A stretch of 64,000 nucleotides of DNA from Sphingopyxis sp. H073. Its GTDB lineage: Bacteria > Pseudomonadota > Alphaproteobacteria > Sphingomonadales > Sphingomonadaceae. Both the position numbers and the translations under genes were made by a program. Below, in pieces: positions 33,038-43,658 of the stretch (positions are counted from its first letter, which is position 1; each line of letters opens with the position of its first letter). Below the pieces are notes generated by a model, which saw nothing but the letters and a program-made list of their open reading frames with translations, was not told where the DNA came from and did no database searches. The DNA is taken from contig NZ_LNSG01000006.1 in assembly GCF_001468395.1 (NCBI RefSeq), positions 1 to 64,000 on the forward strand. Direction: 5' to 3'.

Positions 33038-34129
33038 TCATCCCGCGATAGGCGGCAATCCGTCCATGATCGCCGTCAGCGCGAGAGCATTCTCCCGCTC
33101 CATCGCACTGTGCCCGGCGTTGGTGATGACGTAGGTCGCGGGTTCCGCCCCTACGCCGCGCAGCGCATCGACGAGGCGCGAGGCCTGCGTCAGCGGGCAG
33201 ACCTGGTCGAACCGGCCATGGACGATATGCACCGGGATCGACGCAAGGATCGCGGCGTTGCCAAGCAGGTGGCCCGGCTCGATGAACAGGTTGTTCGCGA
33301 AATAATGCGCCTCGATCTGCGCGAAGCAGAGCGCGAAATCGGCATCGCCGAACTTTCCCGCGGCCGCATCTTCGGGGATCATGTTCGAGATCACCCCTTC
33401 CCACAGCGACCAGGTCAGCGCCGCGTGCAACTGCTTCGCGCGCTCCGCCTCGGTCGGCGGGACCATGTCGAAGATCGCCTTGTACGACGCCATCACGTCG
33501 GCGCGCTCTTCGACGGTCAGCACCGACAACAGCTCGCCCCACTCGTCGGGATAGCTGATATAAGCGCCGGGCGCGGTCAACGCGTGCGGCGCCTGATGCC
33601 AGGTTGCGGCATTGCCCTGATAGAGATAGAGAAGATCCTCCGACGCGCCGAGAAAGATGCCCCGCAGGATCAGGCTTGCGCAGTGCCCCGGAAATCCGAT
33701 CGCATAGGCCATGGCGAGCGTCGAGCCCCAGCTGCCCCCGAAAACGTGCATCTTGCCGGAAATGCCCAGCGCATCGCGCAGTTTCTCGATATCGCCGATC
33801 AGGTCGGCGGTGGTGTTGTTGCGCAGCGCCGCCGCCGGGCCGGCCGCAGCGACATTGGGTTCGCTCTTGCCGCATCCGCGCTGGTCGAACAGGATCACGC
33901 GGTAGCGCGACAGATCGAAGAAGCGCGCCATATCGGGGGCGCATGCGCCGCCCGGCCCGCCATGCAGGAACATCACGGGTTCGCCATCGGCGGCGCCATA
34001 ATCCTCCCAATAGATGCGGTGTCCCGCCTCGGCGTCGACCGCGAGCCAGCCGCTGCTGCGCGCTTCGGCCGCCGGATAGATCCAACCGTCGCCGATCTTG
34101 CTGCTGGTTTCGAGCCGCGAGAAATCCAT
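33038..34129 (-). CDS. pip: proline iminopeptidase-like alpha/beta hydrolase
   Basis: A 363-residue S33 family peptidase that releases N-terminal proline. Signatures are MFLHGGPGGACAPD (oxyanion region), FDQRGCGKSEPN, the nucleophile elbow FGGSWGSTLA, the Asp in VHGRFDQVCP and the His in NAGHSAMERE. It is somewhat longer than usual at the N terminus (WIYPAAEARSSGWLAVD). It ends 5 bp after the tRNA-Thr and lies beside hutC on the same strand (14-bp gap), so histidine-dependent expression is possible. Confidence 0.92.
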   Translation of the reverse strand: MDFSRLETSSKIGDGWIYPAAEARSSGWLAVDAEAGHRIYWEDYGAADGEPVMFLHGGPGGACAPDMARFFDLSRYRVILFDQRGCGKSEPNVAAAGPAAALRNNTTADLIGDIEKLRDALGISGKMHVFGGSWGSTLAMAYAIGFPGHCASLILRGIFLGASEDLLYLYQGNAATWHQAPHALTAPGAYISYPDEWGELLSVLTVEERADVMASYKAIFDMVPPTEAERAKQLHAALTWSLWEGVISNMIPEDAAAGKFGDADFALCFAQIEAHYFANNLFIEPGHLLGNAAILASIPVHIVHGRFDQVCPLTQASRLVDALRGVGAEPATYVITNAGHSAMERENALALTAIMDGLPPIAG

Positions 34130-34143
34130 GGTCTTGTCCTTCG

Positions 34144-34848
34144 TCAGGGGCGGAAGCGCGCGACAAGCGCATAGCGGTCGCCGGGATAAACCTGCCGCGC
34201 ATAGGTGATGCGTTCCTCGCCGCGCCATGTCCAGCGTTCGAGCGCCATGCACGCCGCCCCCGCCGAAATCCCGAGCGCGACAAGCTCCTTGCCGCCCGCG
34301 TTGAACGCGGTGATCCGGTGCTCGGCCTCGGTCCAGGGAACGTGCGAGAGCAGCCACGACCCTGGCGGTTCGATAGCGAAATCGACCTCGGCGGCCTCGG
34401 GCACCGCGGCCAGGTTGATCAGGCGGCGTTCGAGCGCGTAGGCGCGGCCGCCGGCGTGGTGGCGGCATTCGAGCGCGAGGACCGAACCGCCGTCGATCTG
34501 AAGCAGGCGCTTGTCCTCTTCGCTCGCGGCGCGGATTTCGCGCCGGTCGAGGTCGAGACGATAGCTTTCGCCCTGCCCCGCCACCTCGTCGCGAATGTCG
34601 GGAATTTCGAGCGCGGCACGCTGGACGCGCGGATGCGAGACAAAGGTGCCCGCACGCCGCCGGCTTTCGATCAGCCCGGCCTCCATCAGCATCCGCAGTG
34701 CACGGTTCACCGTCATCCGCGAACAGCCGTAGGTCGCCATCAACTGATGTTCATAGGGGATGCGCGTCCCCGGCGCCCATTCGCCCGACATGATCCGCGC
34801 CTCGATATCGCGGCGGATACGCGCGTGGATGGCGCCGCTCTCGGTCAT
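34144..34848 (-). CDS. hutC: histidine utilisation repressor HutC
   Basis: A 234-residue GntR-family repressor with a winged helix (IHARIRRDIEARIMSG, then GTRIPYEHQLMATYGCSRMTV) and a C-terminal UTRA ligand domain that senses urocanate in HutC proteins. The recognition helix CSRMTVNRALRMLMEAGL is the HutC form. It overlaps hutF by four bases (ATGA). Its probable operator, TGTATATACA, lies between hutF and hutI. Confidence 0.94.
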   Translation of the reverse strand: MTESGAIHARIRRDIEARIMSGEWAPGTRIPYEHQLMATYGCSRMTVNRALRMLMEAGLIESRRRAGTFVSHPRVQRAALEIPDIRDEVAGQGESYRLDLDRREIRAASEEDKRLLQIDGGSVLALECRHHAGGRAYALERRLINLAAVPEAAEVDFAIEPPGSWLLSHVPWTEAEHRITAFNAGGKELVALGISAGAACMALERWTWRGEERITYARQVYPGDRYALVARFRP

Positions 34849-36212
34849 GCGAGCAGCTTGTCCATCGCAGCTCGATAGCGCGTGTCGATTGCCTCGCGCG
34901 CGACATGGCGCCCGCCCGCAACGCGCTTGACGCCGCCGCGCCAGACGCAATCGACAAGCCGCGCTCCGCCCCCGAAAATCCAGCTGTCGAGGATCGCGTC
35001 GCCGCTGCGCCCGGCGAATGTGGGATCGTCCGCCTTCAGGCTGACGATGTCCGCTGGCTCGCCGACGCCAAGCCCCGCCGACGGGTGCCCGAGCGCCTGC
35101 CCGCCGCCCGCAAGCGCGCCGCGATAAAGGCTGGCGCCGGTCGACTGTCCGGCACCGCCCGCGAGCAGGTTGCGCCCGCGATGCGCCAGGCGCTGGCCAT
35201 ATTCGAGCAGACGCAGCTCGGCAGCGGCGTCGATCTCGACGTTCGAATCCGACCCGACGCCGAAGCGTCCGCCCTCGGCGATGAATTCGCGCGCGGGAAA
35301 CAGCCCGTCGCCGAGGTTCGCTTCGGTGATCGGGCAAAGGCCGACGACCGCGCCGCTCCCGACGACTGCACACCGTTCGGCTTCGCTGATGTGGGTCGCA
35401 TGGACAAGGCACCAGTCGGGGCCGACGTCGGCGTGATCGAGCAGCCATTCGACCGGACGCGCGCCGCTCCACGCAAGGCAGGCCTCAACCTCGGGCAGTT
35501 GCTCGGCGATATGGATGTGGATCGGCGCGCCCGCCGCCATCGCCGCCACCTCGGCGAGTTCGCCGGCGGTCGCGGCGCGCAGGCTGTGCGGCGCGACGCC
35601 GACCACCGCGTCGTCCAGCCCCGCCACCGCGTCTCGGCATCCGTCCAGCAGCGCCCCGAACCCGCCGACATCGTTGATGAAGCGCCGCTGGCCATGCGTC
35701 GGCGCGCCGCCGCCGAAACCCGAATGGGCGTAGAAGACGGGAAGCAGCGTCAGCGCGATCCCGGTCTCTCCCGCCGCCGCCGCGATCGCCTGCGCCATCG
35801 TCGCGAGATCGCCATAGGGACGGCCGTCGGGGTCATGATGCAGATAGTGAAATTCGCCGACCCGGGCAAAGCCGCTCTCGAGCATCTCGGTATAGGCGAG
35901 CGCGGCGACGGCCTCCATCCCATCGGGATCGAGCCGGTCGACGAAGCGGTACATGACCTCGCGCCATGTCCAGAAACTGTCGTCGCCCGTCCCTGCGCGC
36001 TCGGCGAGACCGGCCATTCCGCGCTGGAAGGCGTGGCTGTGCAGATTGGGGAGCGCCGGCAGCAGGATCGCGTGGCGCTCGTCGCCCGGCGCGGCGTCCA
36101 CTCCGATCTCGATCGAGGAAATGCGCCCGTTATCAAGGCTCAGGCGGATATTGTTCCGCCACCCTTCCGCCAACCATGCCTGCTCGCACCAAAGCGCCAT
36201 CGCACATCCCAT
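34845..36212 (-). CDS. hutF: formimidoylglutamate deiminase HutF
   Basis: A 455-residue amidohydrolase that converts N-formimidoylglutamate to N-formylglutamate and ammonia. The metal motif is LPNLHSHAFQRGMAG, with further ligands in HIHIAEQ and GVGSDSNV. Together with hutG it defines the five-step hut pathway. ATG 36200 is an alternative start. It is transcribed with hutC and divergently from hutI. Confidence 0.95.
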   Translation of the reverse strand: MGCAMALWCEQAWLAEGWRNNIRLSLDNGRISSIEIGVDAAPGDERHAILLPALPNLHSHAFQRGMAGLAERAGTGDDSFWTWREVMYRFVDRLDPDGMEAVAALAYTEMLESGFARVGEFHYLHHDPDGRPYGDLATMAQAIAAAAGETGIALTLLPVFYAHSGFGGGAPTHGQRRFINDVGGFGALLDGCRDAVAGLDDAVVGVAPHSLRAATAGELAEVAAMAAGAPIHIHIAEQLPEVEACLAWSGARPVEWLLDHADVGPDWCLVHATHISEAERCAVVGSGAVVGLCPITEANLGDGLFPAREFIAEGGRFGVGSDSNVEIDAAAELRLLEYGQRLAHRGRNLLAGGAGQSTGASLYRGALAGGGQALGHPSAGLGVGEPADIVSLKADDPTFAGRSGDAILDSWIFGGGARLVDCVWRGGVKRVAGGRHVAREAIDTRYRAAMDKLLA

Positions 36213-36239
36213 CTGGACATCGTACCGCGTCTTCCATTA

Positions 36240-36251
36240 ATGTATATACAT
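36240..36251. promoter_or_regulatory. HutC operator
   Basis: ATGTATATACAT is a perfect 12-bp palindrome containing TGTA-TA-TACA, the HutC recognition core. It lies 28 bp before hutF and 36 bp before hutI, placed to control both directions. Confidence 0.8.
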
Positions 36252-36286
36252 AATTGAGTCGCCGTCAGCAAGCAGGAGAGGCTGGC

Positions 36287-37486
36287 ATGAAGTGCGAAAG
36301 GCTCTGGACCAACGCCCGGCTCGCGACGATGCAAGGTGGCGTGCCCGGCCTCGGCGTCATCGAGCATGGTGCGGTCGGTATGGCGGCAGGGACGATCACC
36401 TATGCCGGGTCGATGGTCGATGCGCCGGCGGCGCGCGAGACGATCGATTGCGAAGGCCGTTGGATCACCCCCGGGCTGATCGATCCGCACACGCATCTGG
36501 TATTCGCCGGCGACCGCATCGGCGAGTTCGAGATGCGCCAGCGAGGCGCATCCTACGAAGAGATCGCCCGTGCGGGCGGCGGTATCGTGTCGACCGTCCA
36601 CGCAACGCGCGCCGCGAGCGAGGCCGAACTTGTCGCAAGCGCCCTCCCCCGCCTCGATGCGCTGATCGCCGAGGGCGTCACGACGATCGAGATCAAGTCG
36701 GGATACGGCCTGTCGGTCGACGACGAGGCGAAGATGCTCCGCGCCGCGCGTATCCTCGGCGAGGTAAGACCGGTGACGGTGCGCACGACCTTCCTCGGCG
36801 CGCATGCGCTGCCGGGCGAATATGCGGGCGACGCGGACGGCTATATCGGACTCGTCACCGAAACGATGTTGCCGGAGATTGCGGCCGCAGGGCTCGCTGA
36901 CGCGGTCGACGCCTTTTGCGAGAATATCGGCTTCACCCCGGCGCAGACCGAGCGGGTGTTTGCGGCCGCGAAGAAGCATGGCCTTCCGGTGAAACTCCAT
37001 GCCGAGCAGTTGTCGAACCAGCATGGTGCCGCGCTGGCCGCGCGCCATCACGCGCTGTCGGCGGACCATCTCGAATATCTCGACGACGCGGGCATCGCCG
37101 CGATGGCCGAAGCCGGGACGGTCGCGACGCTGCTGCCCGGCGCTTTCTACTTCCTTCGCGAAACCAAGCAGCCGCCCGTCGCCGCGCTTCGCGCCGCGGG
37201 CGTACCGATCGCGCTGGCGACCGACTGCAACCCCGGCACCTCGCCACTGACCTCGATCCTGCTGACGATGAACATGGCGGCGGTGCAGTTCGGGCTGACC
37301 GTCGACGAATGCCTGCTCGGCGTGACGCGCCACGCGGCGCAAGCGCTGGGGATGCAGGAGATGGTTGGCACGCTAGAGGTCGGCAAGCATTGCGACCTCG
37401 CGATCTGGGACATCGAACGGCCCGCCGACCTTGTCGGCCGGATCGGCTTCAACCCGCTGCACCAACGAATCTGGATGGGACTATGA
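36287..37486 (+). CDS. hutI: imidazolonepropionase HutI
   Basis: A 399-residue zinc amidohydrolase that opens the ring of imidazolone propionate to N-formimidoylglutamate. Seen are [14 protein letters not shown] (His-x-His), [24 protein letters not shown] and the catalytic [11 protein letters not shown]. Start 36287 follows CAGGAGAGGCTGGC. It overlaps hutH by four bases. Confidence 0.96.
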   Translation: MKCERLWTNARLATMQGGVPGLGVIEHGAVGMAAGTITYAGSMVDAPAARETIDCEGRWITPGLIDPHTHLVFAGDRIGEFEMRQRGASYEEIARAGGGIVSTVHATRAASEAELVASALPRLDALIAEGVTTIEIKSGYGLSVDDEAKMLRAARILGEVRPVTVRTTFLGAHALPGEYAGDADGYIGLVTETMLPEIAAAGLADAVDAFCENIGFTPAQTERVFAAAKKHGLPVKLHAEQLSNQHGAALAARHHALSADHLEYLDDAGIAAMAEAGTVATLLPGAFYFLRETKQPPVAALRAAGVPIALATDCNPGTSPLTSILLTMNMAAVQFGLTVDECLLGVTRHAAQALGMQEMVGTLEVGKHCDLAIWDIERPADLVGRIGFNPLHQRIWMGL

Positions 37487-39012
37487 GCAAGGTCATAATC
37501 ACCCCCGGCGCCATGACGCTGGTGGACTGGCGCGCAATCTACGAGGGTGCGAGCGTCGCGCTCGATGCGGCGGCCTGGCAGGCAATCGACGCCAGCGCCG
37601 CCGCGGTCGCGCGGATCGTCGCCAAGGGCGCCCCCGTCTATGGCATCAACACCGGCTTCGGAAAGCTCGCCAGCGTGCGGATCGCCGAAGACGATCTGGC
37701 GACGCTCCAGCGCAATATCGTGCTCAGCCACGCAGCGGGTACCGGCGCGCTGTCACCCGCGAAAATCGTCCGGCTGATGATGGCGCTGAAGCTCGCGAGC
37801 TTCGGTATGGGCGCCTCGGGCGTAAAGCGTGAGACGGTTGCAATGCTGGAGGCGATGCTCGCCAAGGGGCTGACGCCGGTCGTTCCCTCGCAGGGTTCGG
37901 TCGGGGCAAGCGGCGACCTCGCGCCGCTGTCGCATATGGCCGCGGCGATGATCGGCGTCGGCGAAATCGAGGTCGGCGGAAAGACGTTGCCTGCTGCCGA
38001 TGCACTCGCGCGGGCGGGGCTCGCTCCGCTCGACCTCGGCCCCAAGGAAGGCCTCGCGCTGCTCAACGGCACGCAATTTTCGACCGCCAACGCCCTCGCC
38101 GGCCTGTTTCGCGCCGAGACGGTCTTCCGTTCGGCGCTCATCGCCGGCGCGCTCTCGACCGAGGCCGCAAAGGGCTCCGACGCGCCGTTCGATGCGCGAA
38201 TCCATGCGCTGCGCGGCCATGCCGGGCAGCGCGAGGTCGGTGACGCGCTGCGCACCCTGATGGCGGGATCGGCGATCCGCGCCTCGCACGCGGAGGGCGA
38301 TCCGCGCGTGCAGGACCCTTATTGTCTGCGCTGCCAGCCGCAGGTGATGGGTGCGGTGCTCGACCTGCTGCGGCAAGCGGGGACAACGCTCGGCATCGAG
38401 GCGAACGGCGTTTCCGACAATCCGCTGATCTTCGCCGACACCGACGAGGCGCTCTCGGGCGGCAATTTCCACGCCGAGCCCGTCGCCTTCGCCGCCGACA
38501 TGATCGCGATGGCGCTGTGCGAGATCGGCTCTATCTCCGAGCGCCGCATCGCAATGCTCGTCGACCCCGCGCTGTCGGGCCTCCCTGCCTTCCTGACCCC
38601 GCGCCCCGGCCTCAACTCGGGCTTCATGATCCCGCAAGTCACCGCCGCCGCACTCGTCAGCGAGAACAAGCAGCGGGCCTATCCCGCCAGCGTCGATTCG
38701 ATCCCGACCTCGGCGAACCAAGAAGACCATGTGTCGATGGCCGCACACGGCGCGCGGCGCCTGCTCGACATGGCCGATAATGCCAGCGCGGTGATCGGCA
38801 TCGAACTGCTCGCGGCTTGCCAGGGCATCGACTTCCACGCACCGCTTCAATCGAGCGATGCACTTGAAGCCGCACATAAGCATTTGCGCGCCGTCGTTCC
38901 GACGCTGGAGGACGACCGGCATTTCCACCCCGACATGGAAGCCGCGACCGCGTTGATCCGCACCGGCAGCCTCGTCGCCGCGGTGCCCGCCGGCCTGCCG
39001 GGCGTCGGCTGA
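37483..39012 (+). CDS. hutH: histidine ammonia-lyase HutH
   Basis: A 509-residue lyase forming trans-urocanate and ammonia from histidine, the first step of the pathway. The self-processing MIO triad A142-S143-G144 lies in [14 protein letters not shown], and the conserved NTGFGKLA and [11 protein letters not shown] motifs are present. ATG 37483 overlaps the hutI stop. The length is standard. Confidence 0.97.
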   Translation: MSKVIITPGAMTLVDWRAIYEGASVALDAAAWQAIDASAAAVARIVAKGAPVYGINTGFGKLASVRIAEDDLATLQRNIVLSHAAGTGALSPAKIVRLMMALKLASFGMGASGVKRETVAMLEAMLAKGLTPVVPSQGSVGASGDLAPLSHMAAAMIGVGEIEVGGKTLPAADALARAGLAPLDLGPKEGLALLNGTQFSTANALAGLFRAETVFRSALIAGALSTEAAKGSDAPFDARIHALRGHAGQREVGDALRTLMAGSAIRASHAEGDPRVQDPYCLRCQPQVMGAVLDLLRQAGTTLGIEANGVSDNPLIFADTDEALSGGNFHAEPVAFAADMIAMALCEIGSISERRIAMLVDPALSGLPAFLTPRPGLNSGFMIPQVTAAALVSENKQRAYPASVDSIPTSANQEDHVSMAAHGARRLLDMADNASAVIGIELLAACQGIDFHAPLQSSDALEAAHKHLRAVVPTLEDDRHFHPDMEAATALIRTGSLVAAVPAGLPGVG

Positions 39013-39815
39013 TGGACTGGCTGCGCGTCCAGCGCGGCGACGCGCCGCTCGTCATCGCCTTCCCGCACGGCGGCACCGACCTTGCCGGTCTCGACGAGCA
39101 ATTCGTCTCGCCCTGGCACGCGCAGATCGACACCGACTGGTGGATCGCCGACCTCTACGCCTTCGCCGCCGATCTCGGCGCCACGCTGGTCGCCACCGAT
39201 ATTTCGCGCAGCGTGATCGACATGAACCGCGATCCGTCGGGTGCCTCGCTCTATCCGGGGCAGGCGACGACCGAGCTATGTCCGACGACAACCTTCGACG
39301 GCGAACCGCTCTATCGCTTCGACGCGCCAGATGAGGCCGAGATCATGCAGCGGCTGAACTCTTACCACCGACCCTATCATGATAGGCTGGCCGCCGAACT
39401 CGACCGCCTGCGGGTCGTGCACGGCAAGGTCGTCCTCTACGATGCCCATTCGATCCGCAGCCATGTCCCGCGCCTGTTCGACGGCGAACTGCCGCAGTTC
39501 AACATCGGGACGAACCGCGGCGCGACCTGCGCGCCCGAGCTCGAAACGATCGTCGCGAACATCTGCGCCGCGAGCGGCCACAGCCATGTCGTGAACGGCC
39601 GCTTCAAGGGCGGCTGGACGACGCGCCACTATGGCCGTCCCGACGACGGCATCCACGCGATCCAGATGGAACTCGCGCAGCGCGGCTATATGGCCGAGCC
39701 CGACGCGATCACCCACGCCAATTGGCCTTCCCCCCTCGACCCCAATCCCGCGATCCGGCCCGTGCTGGAGCAGGTGATCGCCGCGACCCTCGACTTTGCG
39801 AAAGGACATTCATGA
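39012..39815 (+). CDS. hutG: N-formylglutamate deformylase HutG
   Basis: A 267-residue amidohydrolase (FGase family) releasing formate and glutamate. Family motifs include [36 protein letters not shown] and [13 protein letters not shown]. It overlaps the hutH stop by one base and hutU by four. It pairs functionally with hutF. Confidence 0.95.
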   Translation: MDWLRVQRGDAPLVIAFPHGGTDLAGLDEQFVSPWHAQIDTDWWIADLYAFAADLGATLVATDISRSVIDMNRDPSGASLYPGQATTELCPTTTFDGEPLYRFDAPDEAEIMQRLNSYHRPYHDRLAAELDRLRVVHGKVVLYDAHSIRSHVPRLFDGELPQFNIGTNRGATCAPELETIVANICAASGHSHVVNGRFKGGWTTRHYGRPDDGIHAIQMELAQRGYMAEPDAITHANWPSPLDPNPAIRPVLEQVIAATLDFAKGHS

Positions 39816-41476
39816 CCCGCCTCGACAACAGCCGCGTGATCCGCCCCGCGACCGGCCCCGAAATCAGCGCGAAAAGCTGGCTCACCGAAGCGCCGATGCG
39901 GATGCTGATGAACAACCTCCACCCCGACGTCGCCGAGGCGCCGCACGAACTCGTCGTCTATGGCGGCATCGGCCGCGCCGCGCGCGACTGGGAAAGCTAT
40001 GACAAGATCGTCGAGACGCTGAAGCGGCTCGAGGGCGATGAAACCCTGCTGATCCAGTCGGGCAAGCCGGTCGGGGTGTTTCGTACCCACGAGAATGCGC
40101 CCCGCGTGCTGCTCGCCAATTCGAACCTCGTTCCCGAATGGGCGAATTGGGAGCATTTCCACGAGCTCGATAAAAAGGGCCTGATGATGTACGGCCAGAT
40201 GACCGCAGGCAGCTGGATCTATATCGGCAGCCAGGGCATCGTGCAGGGCACCTACGAAACCTTCGTCGAAATGGGCCGCCAGCATTATGGCGGCAGCCTT
40301 GCGGGCCGCTGGCTGCTCACCGCAGGTCTCGGCGGCATGGGCGGCGCGCAGCCGCTCGCCGCGGTGATGGCGGGCGCTTCGTGTCTCGCGATCGAATGTC
40401 AGCCGAGCCGCATCGAAATGCGCCTGCGCACCGGCTACCTCGACAAGCAGGCGGGCAGCATCGACGAAGCCATCGCGATTATCGAGACATCTCACGCAGA
40501 GGGTAAGCCCATCTCGGTCGGCCTGCTCGGCAACGCCGCCGAAATTCTGCCCGAGATGGTCCGCCGCGGCATCCGCCCCGATTTGCTCACCGACCAGACC
40601 TCGGCGCACGATCCGGTCAACGGCTACCTTCCCGCCGGCTGGACCCTCGACGAGTGGTTTTCAAAACGCGAGAGCGATCCGGCCGCGGTCGCCAAGGCCG
40701 CGAAGGCTTCGATGGCGGTGCATGTGCAGGCGATGCTCGACCTGCAAGCGGCCGGGGTTCCAACAACCGACTATGGCAACAACATCCGCCAGATGGCGAA
40801 GGACGAGGGCGTCGAGAATGCGTTCGACTTCCCCGGCTTCGTCCCCGCCTATGTCCGCCCGCTCTTTTGTCGTGGCATCGGCCCCTTCCGCTGGGCGGCG
40901 CTGTCGGGCGATCCGGAAGATATCTACAAGACCGACGCCAGGGTGAAGGAACTGCTGCCCGACAACGCCCACCTCCACAACTGGCTCGACATGGCGCGCG
41001 AGAAGATCAAGTTCCAGGGCCTGCCCGCGCGCATCTGCTGGGTCGGGCTCGGCGACCGTCACCGGCTCGGCCTAGCGTTCAACGAGATGGTCGCGTCGGG
41101 CGAACTGAGCGCACCGGTGGTGATCGGCCGCGACCATCTGGATTCAGGATCGGTCGCGAGCCCCAACCGCGAGACCGAGGCGATGCGCGACGGATCCGAC
41201 GCGGTGAGCGACTGGCCTCTTCTCAACGCGCTGCTCAACACGGCCAGCGGCGCGACCTGGGTGTCGCTCCACCATGGCGGCGGCGTCGGCATGGGCTATT
41301 CGCAGCACTCGGGCATGGTGATCGTGGCCGACGGCACCCCCGAAGCGGCCAAGCGGCTCGAACGCGTGCTGTGGAACGATCCCGGCACCGGGGTCATGCG
41401 CCACGCCGACGCTGGCTATGACATCGCGCTCGATTGCGCGCGCGAGAAGGGTCTGGATCTCCCCGGCATCCTCTGA
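39812..41476 (+). CDS. hutU: urocanate hydratase HutU
   Basis: A 554-residue NAD-dependent hydratase turning urocanate to imidazolone propionate. Characteristic segments are [42 protein letters not shown] and the active-site region [20 protein letters not shown] (Cys near position 351). It is complete and coupled on both sides to its neighbours. Confidence 0.97.
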   Translation: MTRLDNSRVIRPATGPEISAKSWLTEAPMRMLMNNLHPDVAEAPHELVVYGGIGRAARDWESYDKIVETLKRLEGDETLLIQSGKPVGVFRTHENAPRVLLANSNLVPEWANWEHFHELDKKGLMMYGQMTAGSWIYIGSQGIVQGTYETFVEMGRQHYGGSLAGRWLLTAGLGGMGGAQPLAAVMAGASCLAIECQPSRIEMRLRTGYLDKQAGSIDEAIAIIETSHAEGKPISVGLLGNAAEILPEMVRRGIRPDLLTDQTSAHDPVNGYLPAGWTLDEWFSKRESDPAAVAKAAKASMAVHVQAMLDLQAAGVPTTDYGNNIRQMAKDEGVENAFDFPGFVPAYVRPLFCRGIGPFRWAALSGDPEDIYKTDARVKELLPDNAHLHNWLDMAREKIKFQGLPARICWVGLGDRHRLGLAFNEMVASGELSAPVVIGRDHLDSGSVASPNRETEAMRDGSDAVSDWPLLNALLNTASGATWVSLHHGGGVGMGYSQHSGMVIVADGTPEAAKRLERVLWNDPGTGVMRHADAGYDIALDCAREKGLDLPGIL

Positions 41477-42039
41477 TGACGGGCGTCCGGCTCCTGCGCG
41501 CGAACGACCGCATCGCGCGGCCGTGGAAGAATGGCGGCGGGGTCACGCGCGACATCGCGGTCTTTCCGGATGGCGCGGGCGACGCCGATTTCCTGTGGCG
41601 CGCGAGCATCGCGACGATAGAGAAAGCGGGACCCTTCTCGGTCTTTCCGGGCGTCGATCGCGCCTTCCTGCTGCTTCGCGGTGACTTGCGGATCGAGGTC
41701 GGGGACCGGGGTGAGCAACGGCTCCGCCCCGGCTCACCGGCCTTGTTGTTCGGCGGCGAAGACAGCGTCGGCGCCGAGCCGCTTGGCGGCTCATGCTCCG
41801 CGCTCAACATCATGACGCGGCGCGGGAGGGCTTCGGCAATCCTCGAACGATGGTCATGCGCGAGGGCGGCGGACAGGCTGCTGCTGTTGGCGACCGGCAC
41901 CGCCCGGGTCACCGTCGGCGCCGATACGATCCACCTGGCAAAGGACGACGCGCTCCTGATCGACCGGCCGGCGGGCAATCCGCCATCGGCAGACGCGCCG
42001 CTGGTCGCGGCCTTCATCCGCGATCAGTTCGTCCAGTAG
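41476..42039 (+). CDS. hutD: HutD family protein
   Basis: A 187-residue cupin-type protein of the HutD/Ves family, seen as RPWKNGGGVTRDIAVFP and WRASIATIEKAGPFSVFPGV. HutD is thought to damp overproduction during histidine growth; it has no proven enzymatic step. It starts one base inside the hutU stop and ends overlapping the convergent sulfatase by 16 bp. Confidence 0.92.
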   Translation: MTGVRLLRANDRIARPWKNGGGVTRDIAVFPDGAGDADFLWRASIATIEKAGPFSVFPGVDRAFLLLRGDLRIEVGDRGEQRLRPGSPALLFGGEDSVGAEPLGGSCSALNIMTRRGRASAILERWSCARAADRLLLLATGTARVTVGADTIHLAKDDALLIDRPAGNPPSADAPLVAAFIRDQFVQ

Positions 42040-43658
42040 ATATAGTCCTGGCCGTCCTTCCACGGCGCGTTGAGCGGCACGTCGATGCGCACCGGCCCCT
42101 CGATGAGCCCCGGCCAGATCGGCTTCGCCATCCCCCTGTTCTGCGCCTCCAGCATCGCGCGAAGCCGCGCGACGCGCGCGGGATCGCTGGCTGCAAGGTC
42201 CTGCCGCTCGGTCGGATCGGCGGCGAGATTATAGAGCCGCACCTTTTCGGGCCGCTTGGTCACCTGCAACTTCCAGTCCCCCATCCGCACCGCGCGATAA
42301 TCGCCCGAGCGCCAGAACAGCGCCGCCCGCTTCGCCGGACCGCCAAGGATATTCTCGCTGTCGACCACGCGGTCGGTCGGCACCTTCGCGCCCGCCGCCG
42401 CGGCGATGGTCGAAAAGATGTCGATGTGCCCCGTCATGTCGGCGCGCGTCGATCCCGGCGCGATCTTCGCAGGCCAGCGCATGAAGAACGGGGTGCGGAT
42501 GCCACCCTCGAAGAAGGTCGCCTTCCACCCGCGATATGGTGCGTTGAGGTTCGGGATGCCGTTGTACCAGGCGCCGCCATTGTCGCTGGTGAAGATGACG
42601 AGCGTATTGTCGTCGATCCCCGCCGCCTTCAGCTTCGTCATCACGTCGCCGATCCGCCGGTCGAGCTGTGCGATCATCGCGCCATAGACGCGCGTCTTGT
42701 GATCCTTGATCTGCGGCAGCTTCGCATAATCCTCTTTCGTCGCCTGCAGCGGCGTGTGCGGCGCGTTGAACGCCAGATACATGAAGAAGGGCCGGTTCTT
42801 GTTCGCTTCGATTGCGGCGATCGCTTCTTCGGCGAAATAGTCGGTCATGTGCCCCTTCGGGTGAAAGCGCTTGCTGCCGTTGAAGGTCACCGCGTGGCGG
42901 AGGTTCGCCCAGATAAAGCGGTCGATGGGATCCCACGGCAGCTTTGCGTTGACGGTGTCGGGGTCGTCGTCGGGCAGGAATTTCGCCGCACCGCCCAGCA
43001 CAGCCAGACTCTCGTCGAAGCCTTGGCGCTGCGGCTGCAGCCTCGGCGCCTCGCCAAGGTGCCATTTGCCGATATGGATCGTATGATAGCCCGCCGCCTT
43101 GACCGCCTCGGCGATCGTCACTTCGCTGGCGGGGACGCCCATGTCGGGATAGTCGGGAATGTCGGGGGTAATCAGCTCCTTGTGGAACACCGCCTTCAGC
43201 GGTCCGACGCCGTCGCCATGGGCGAGGTTCTCCGAGAATTGCACGGGGACGGCGGTATATTCGAAGCCGAAGCGCGTCGCATAGCGCCCCGTCATCATCG
43301 CCGCGCGCGACGGCGAACAGGTTGCGTTCGCGGCATAGGCGGTGGTGAAGTTCATGCCCTGCCGCGCGATCGCGTCGATGTTCGGCGTCTTGACGATGCC
43401 GCCGGCGACCCCGCCGCCGTTGAGGCTGATGTCGTTCCAGCCCATGTCGTCGACGACAATCAGGACGATGTTGGGTGGCCGCGTGCCCGCGGGCGCGGCC
43501 TTCGGTCCCTGCTGCCAGACGACCGGACGATTGTCCTGCACCGGATCGCGCCAGTCCTGCAAAAGGCCGGGGAGACGGTATTTATTCTCCTGAAATGTCC
43601 AATAGCCGCCCGCGCCGACCAGCGCGACCAGCCCGAGCGCCAGCCATCTTTTCTTCAT
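42024..43658 (-). CDS. type I sulfatase (periplasmic)
   Basis: A 544-residue arylsulfatase-family enzyme. A signal or anchor segment (MKKRWLALGLVALVGAGGYW) precedes IVLIVVDDMGWND (metal Asp pair, about 70-71). C114 in NATCSPSRAAMMTGR is the Cys converted to formylglycine (C-x-P-x-R). GKWHLGE and FTSDNGG supply further active-site residues. It forms a unit with the membrane protein upstream (ATGA overlap). The substrate is unknown. Confidence 0.94.
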   Translation of the reverse strand: MKKRWLALGLVALVGAGGYWTFQENKYRLPGLLQDWRDPVQDNRPVVWQQGPKAAPAGTRPPNIVLIVVDDMGWNDISLNGGGVAGGIVKTPNIDAIARQGMNFTTAYAANATCSPSRAAMMTGRYATRFGFEYTAVPVQFSENLAHGDGVGPLKAVFHKELITPDIPDYPDMGVPASEVTIAEAVKAAGYHTIHIGKWHLGEAPRLQPQRQGFDESLAVLGGAAKFLPDDDPDTVNAKLPWDPIDRFIWANLRHAVTFNGSKRFHPKGHMTDYFAEEAIAAIEANKNRPFFMYLAFNAPHTPLQATKEDYAKLPQIKDHKTRVYGAMIAQLDRRIGDVMTKLKAAGIDDNTLVIFTSDNGGAWYNGIPNLNAPYRGWKATFFEGGIRTPFFMRWPAKIAPGSTRADMTGHIDIFSTIAAAAGAKVPTDRVVDSENILGGPAKRAALFWRSGDYRAVRMGDWKLQVTKRPEKVRLYNLAADPTERQDLAASDPARVARLRAMLEAQNRGMAKPIWPGLIEGPVRIDVPLNAPWKDGQDYIYWTN

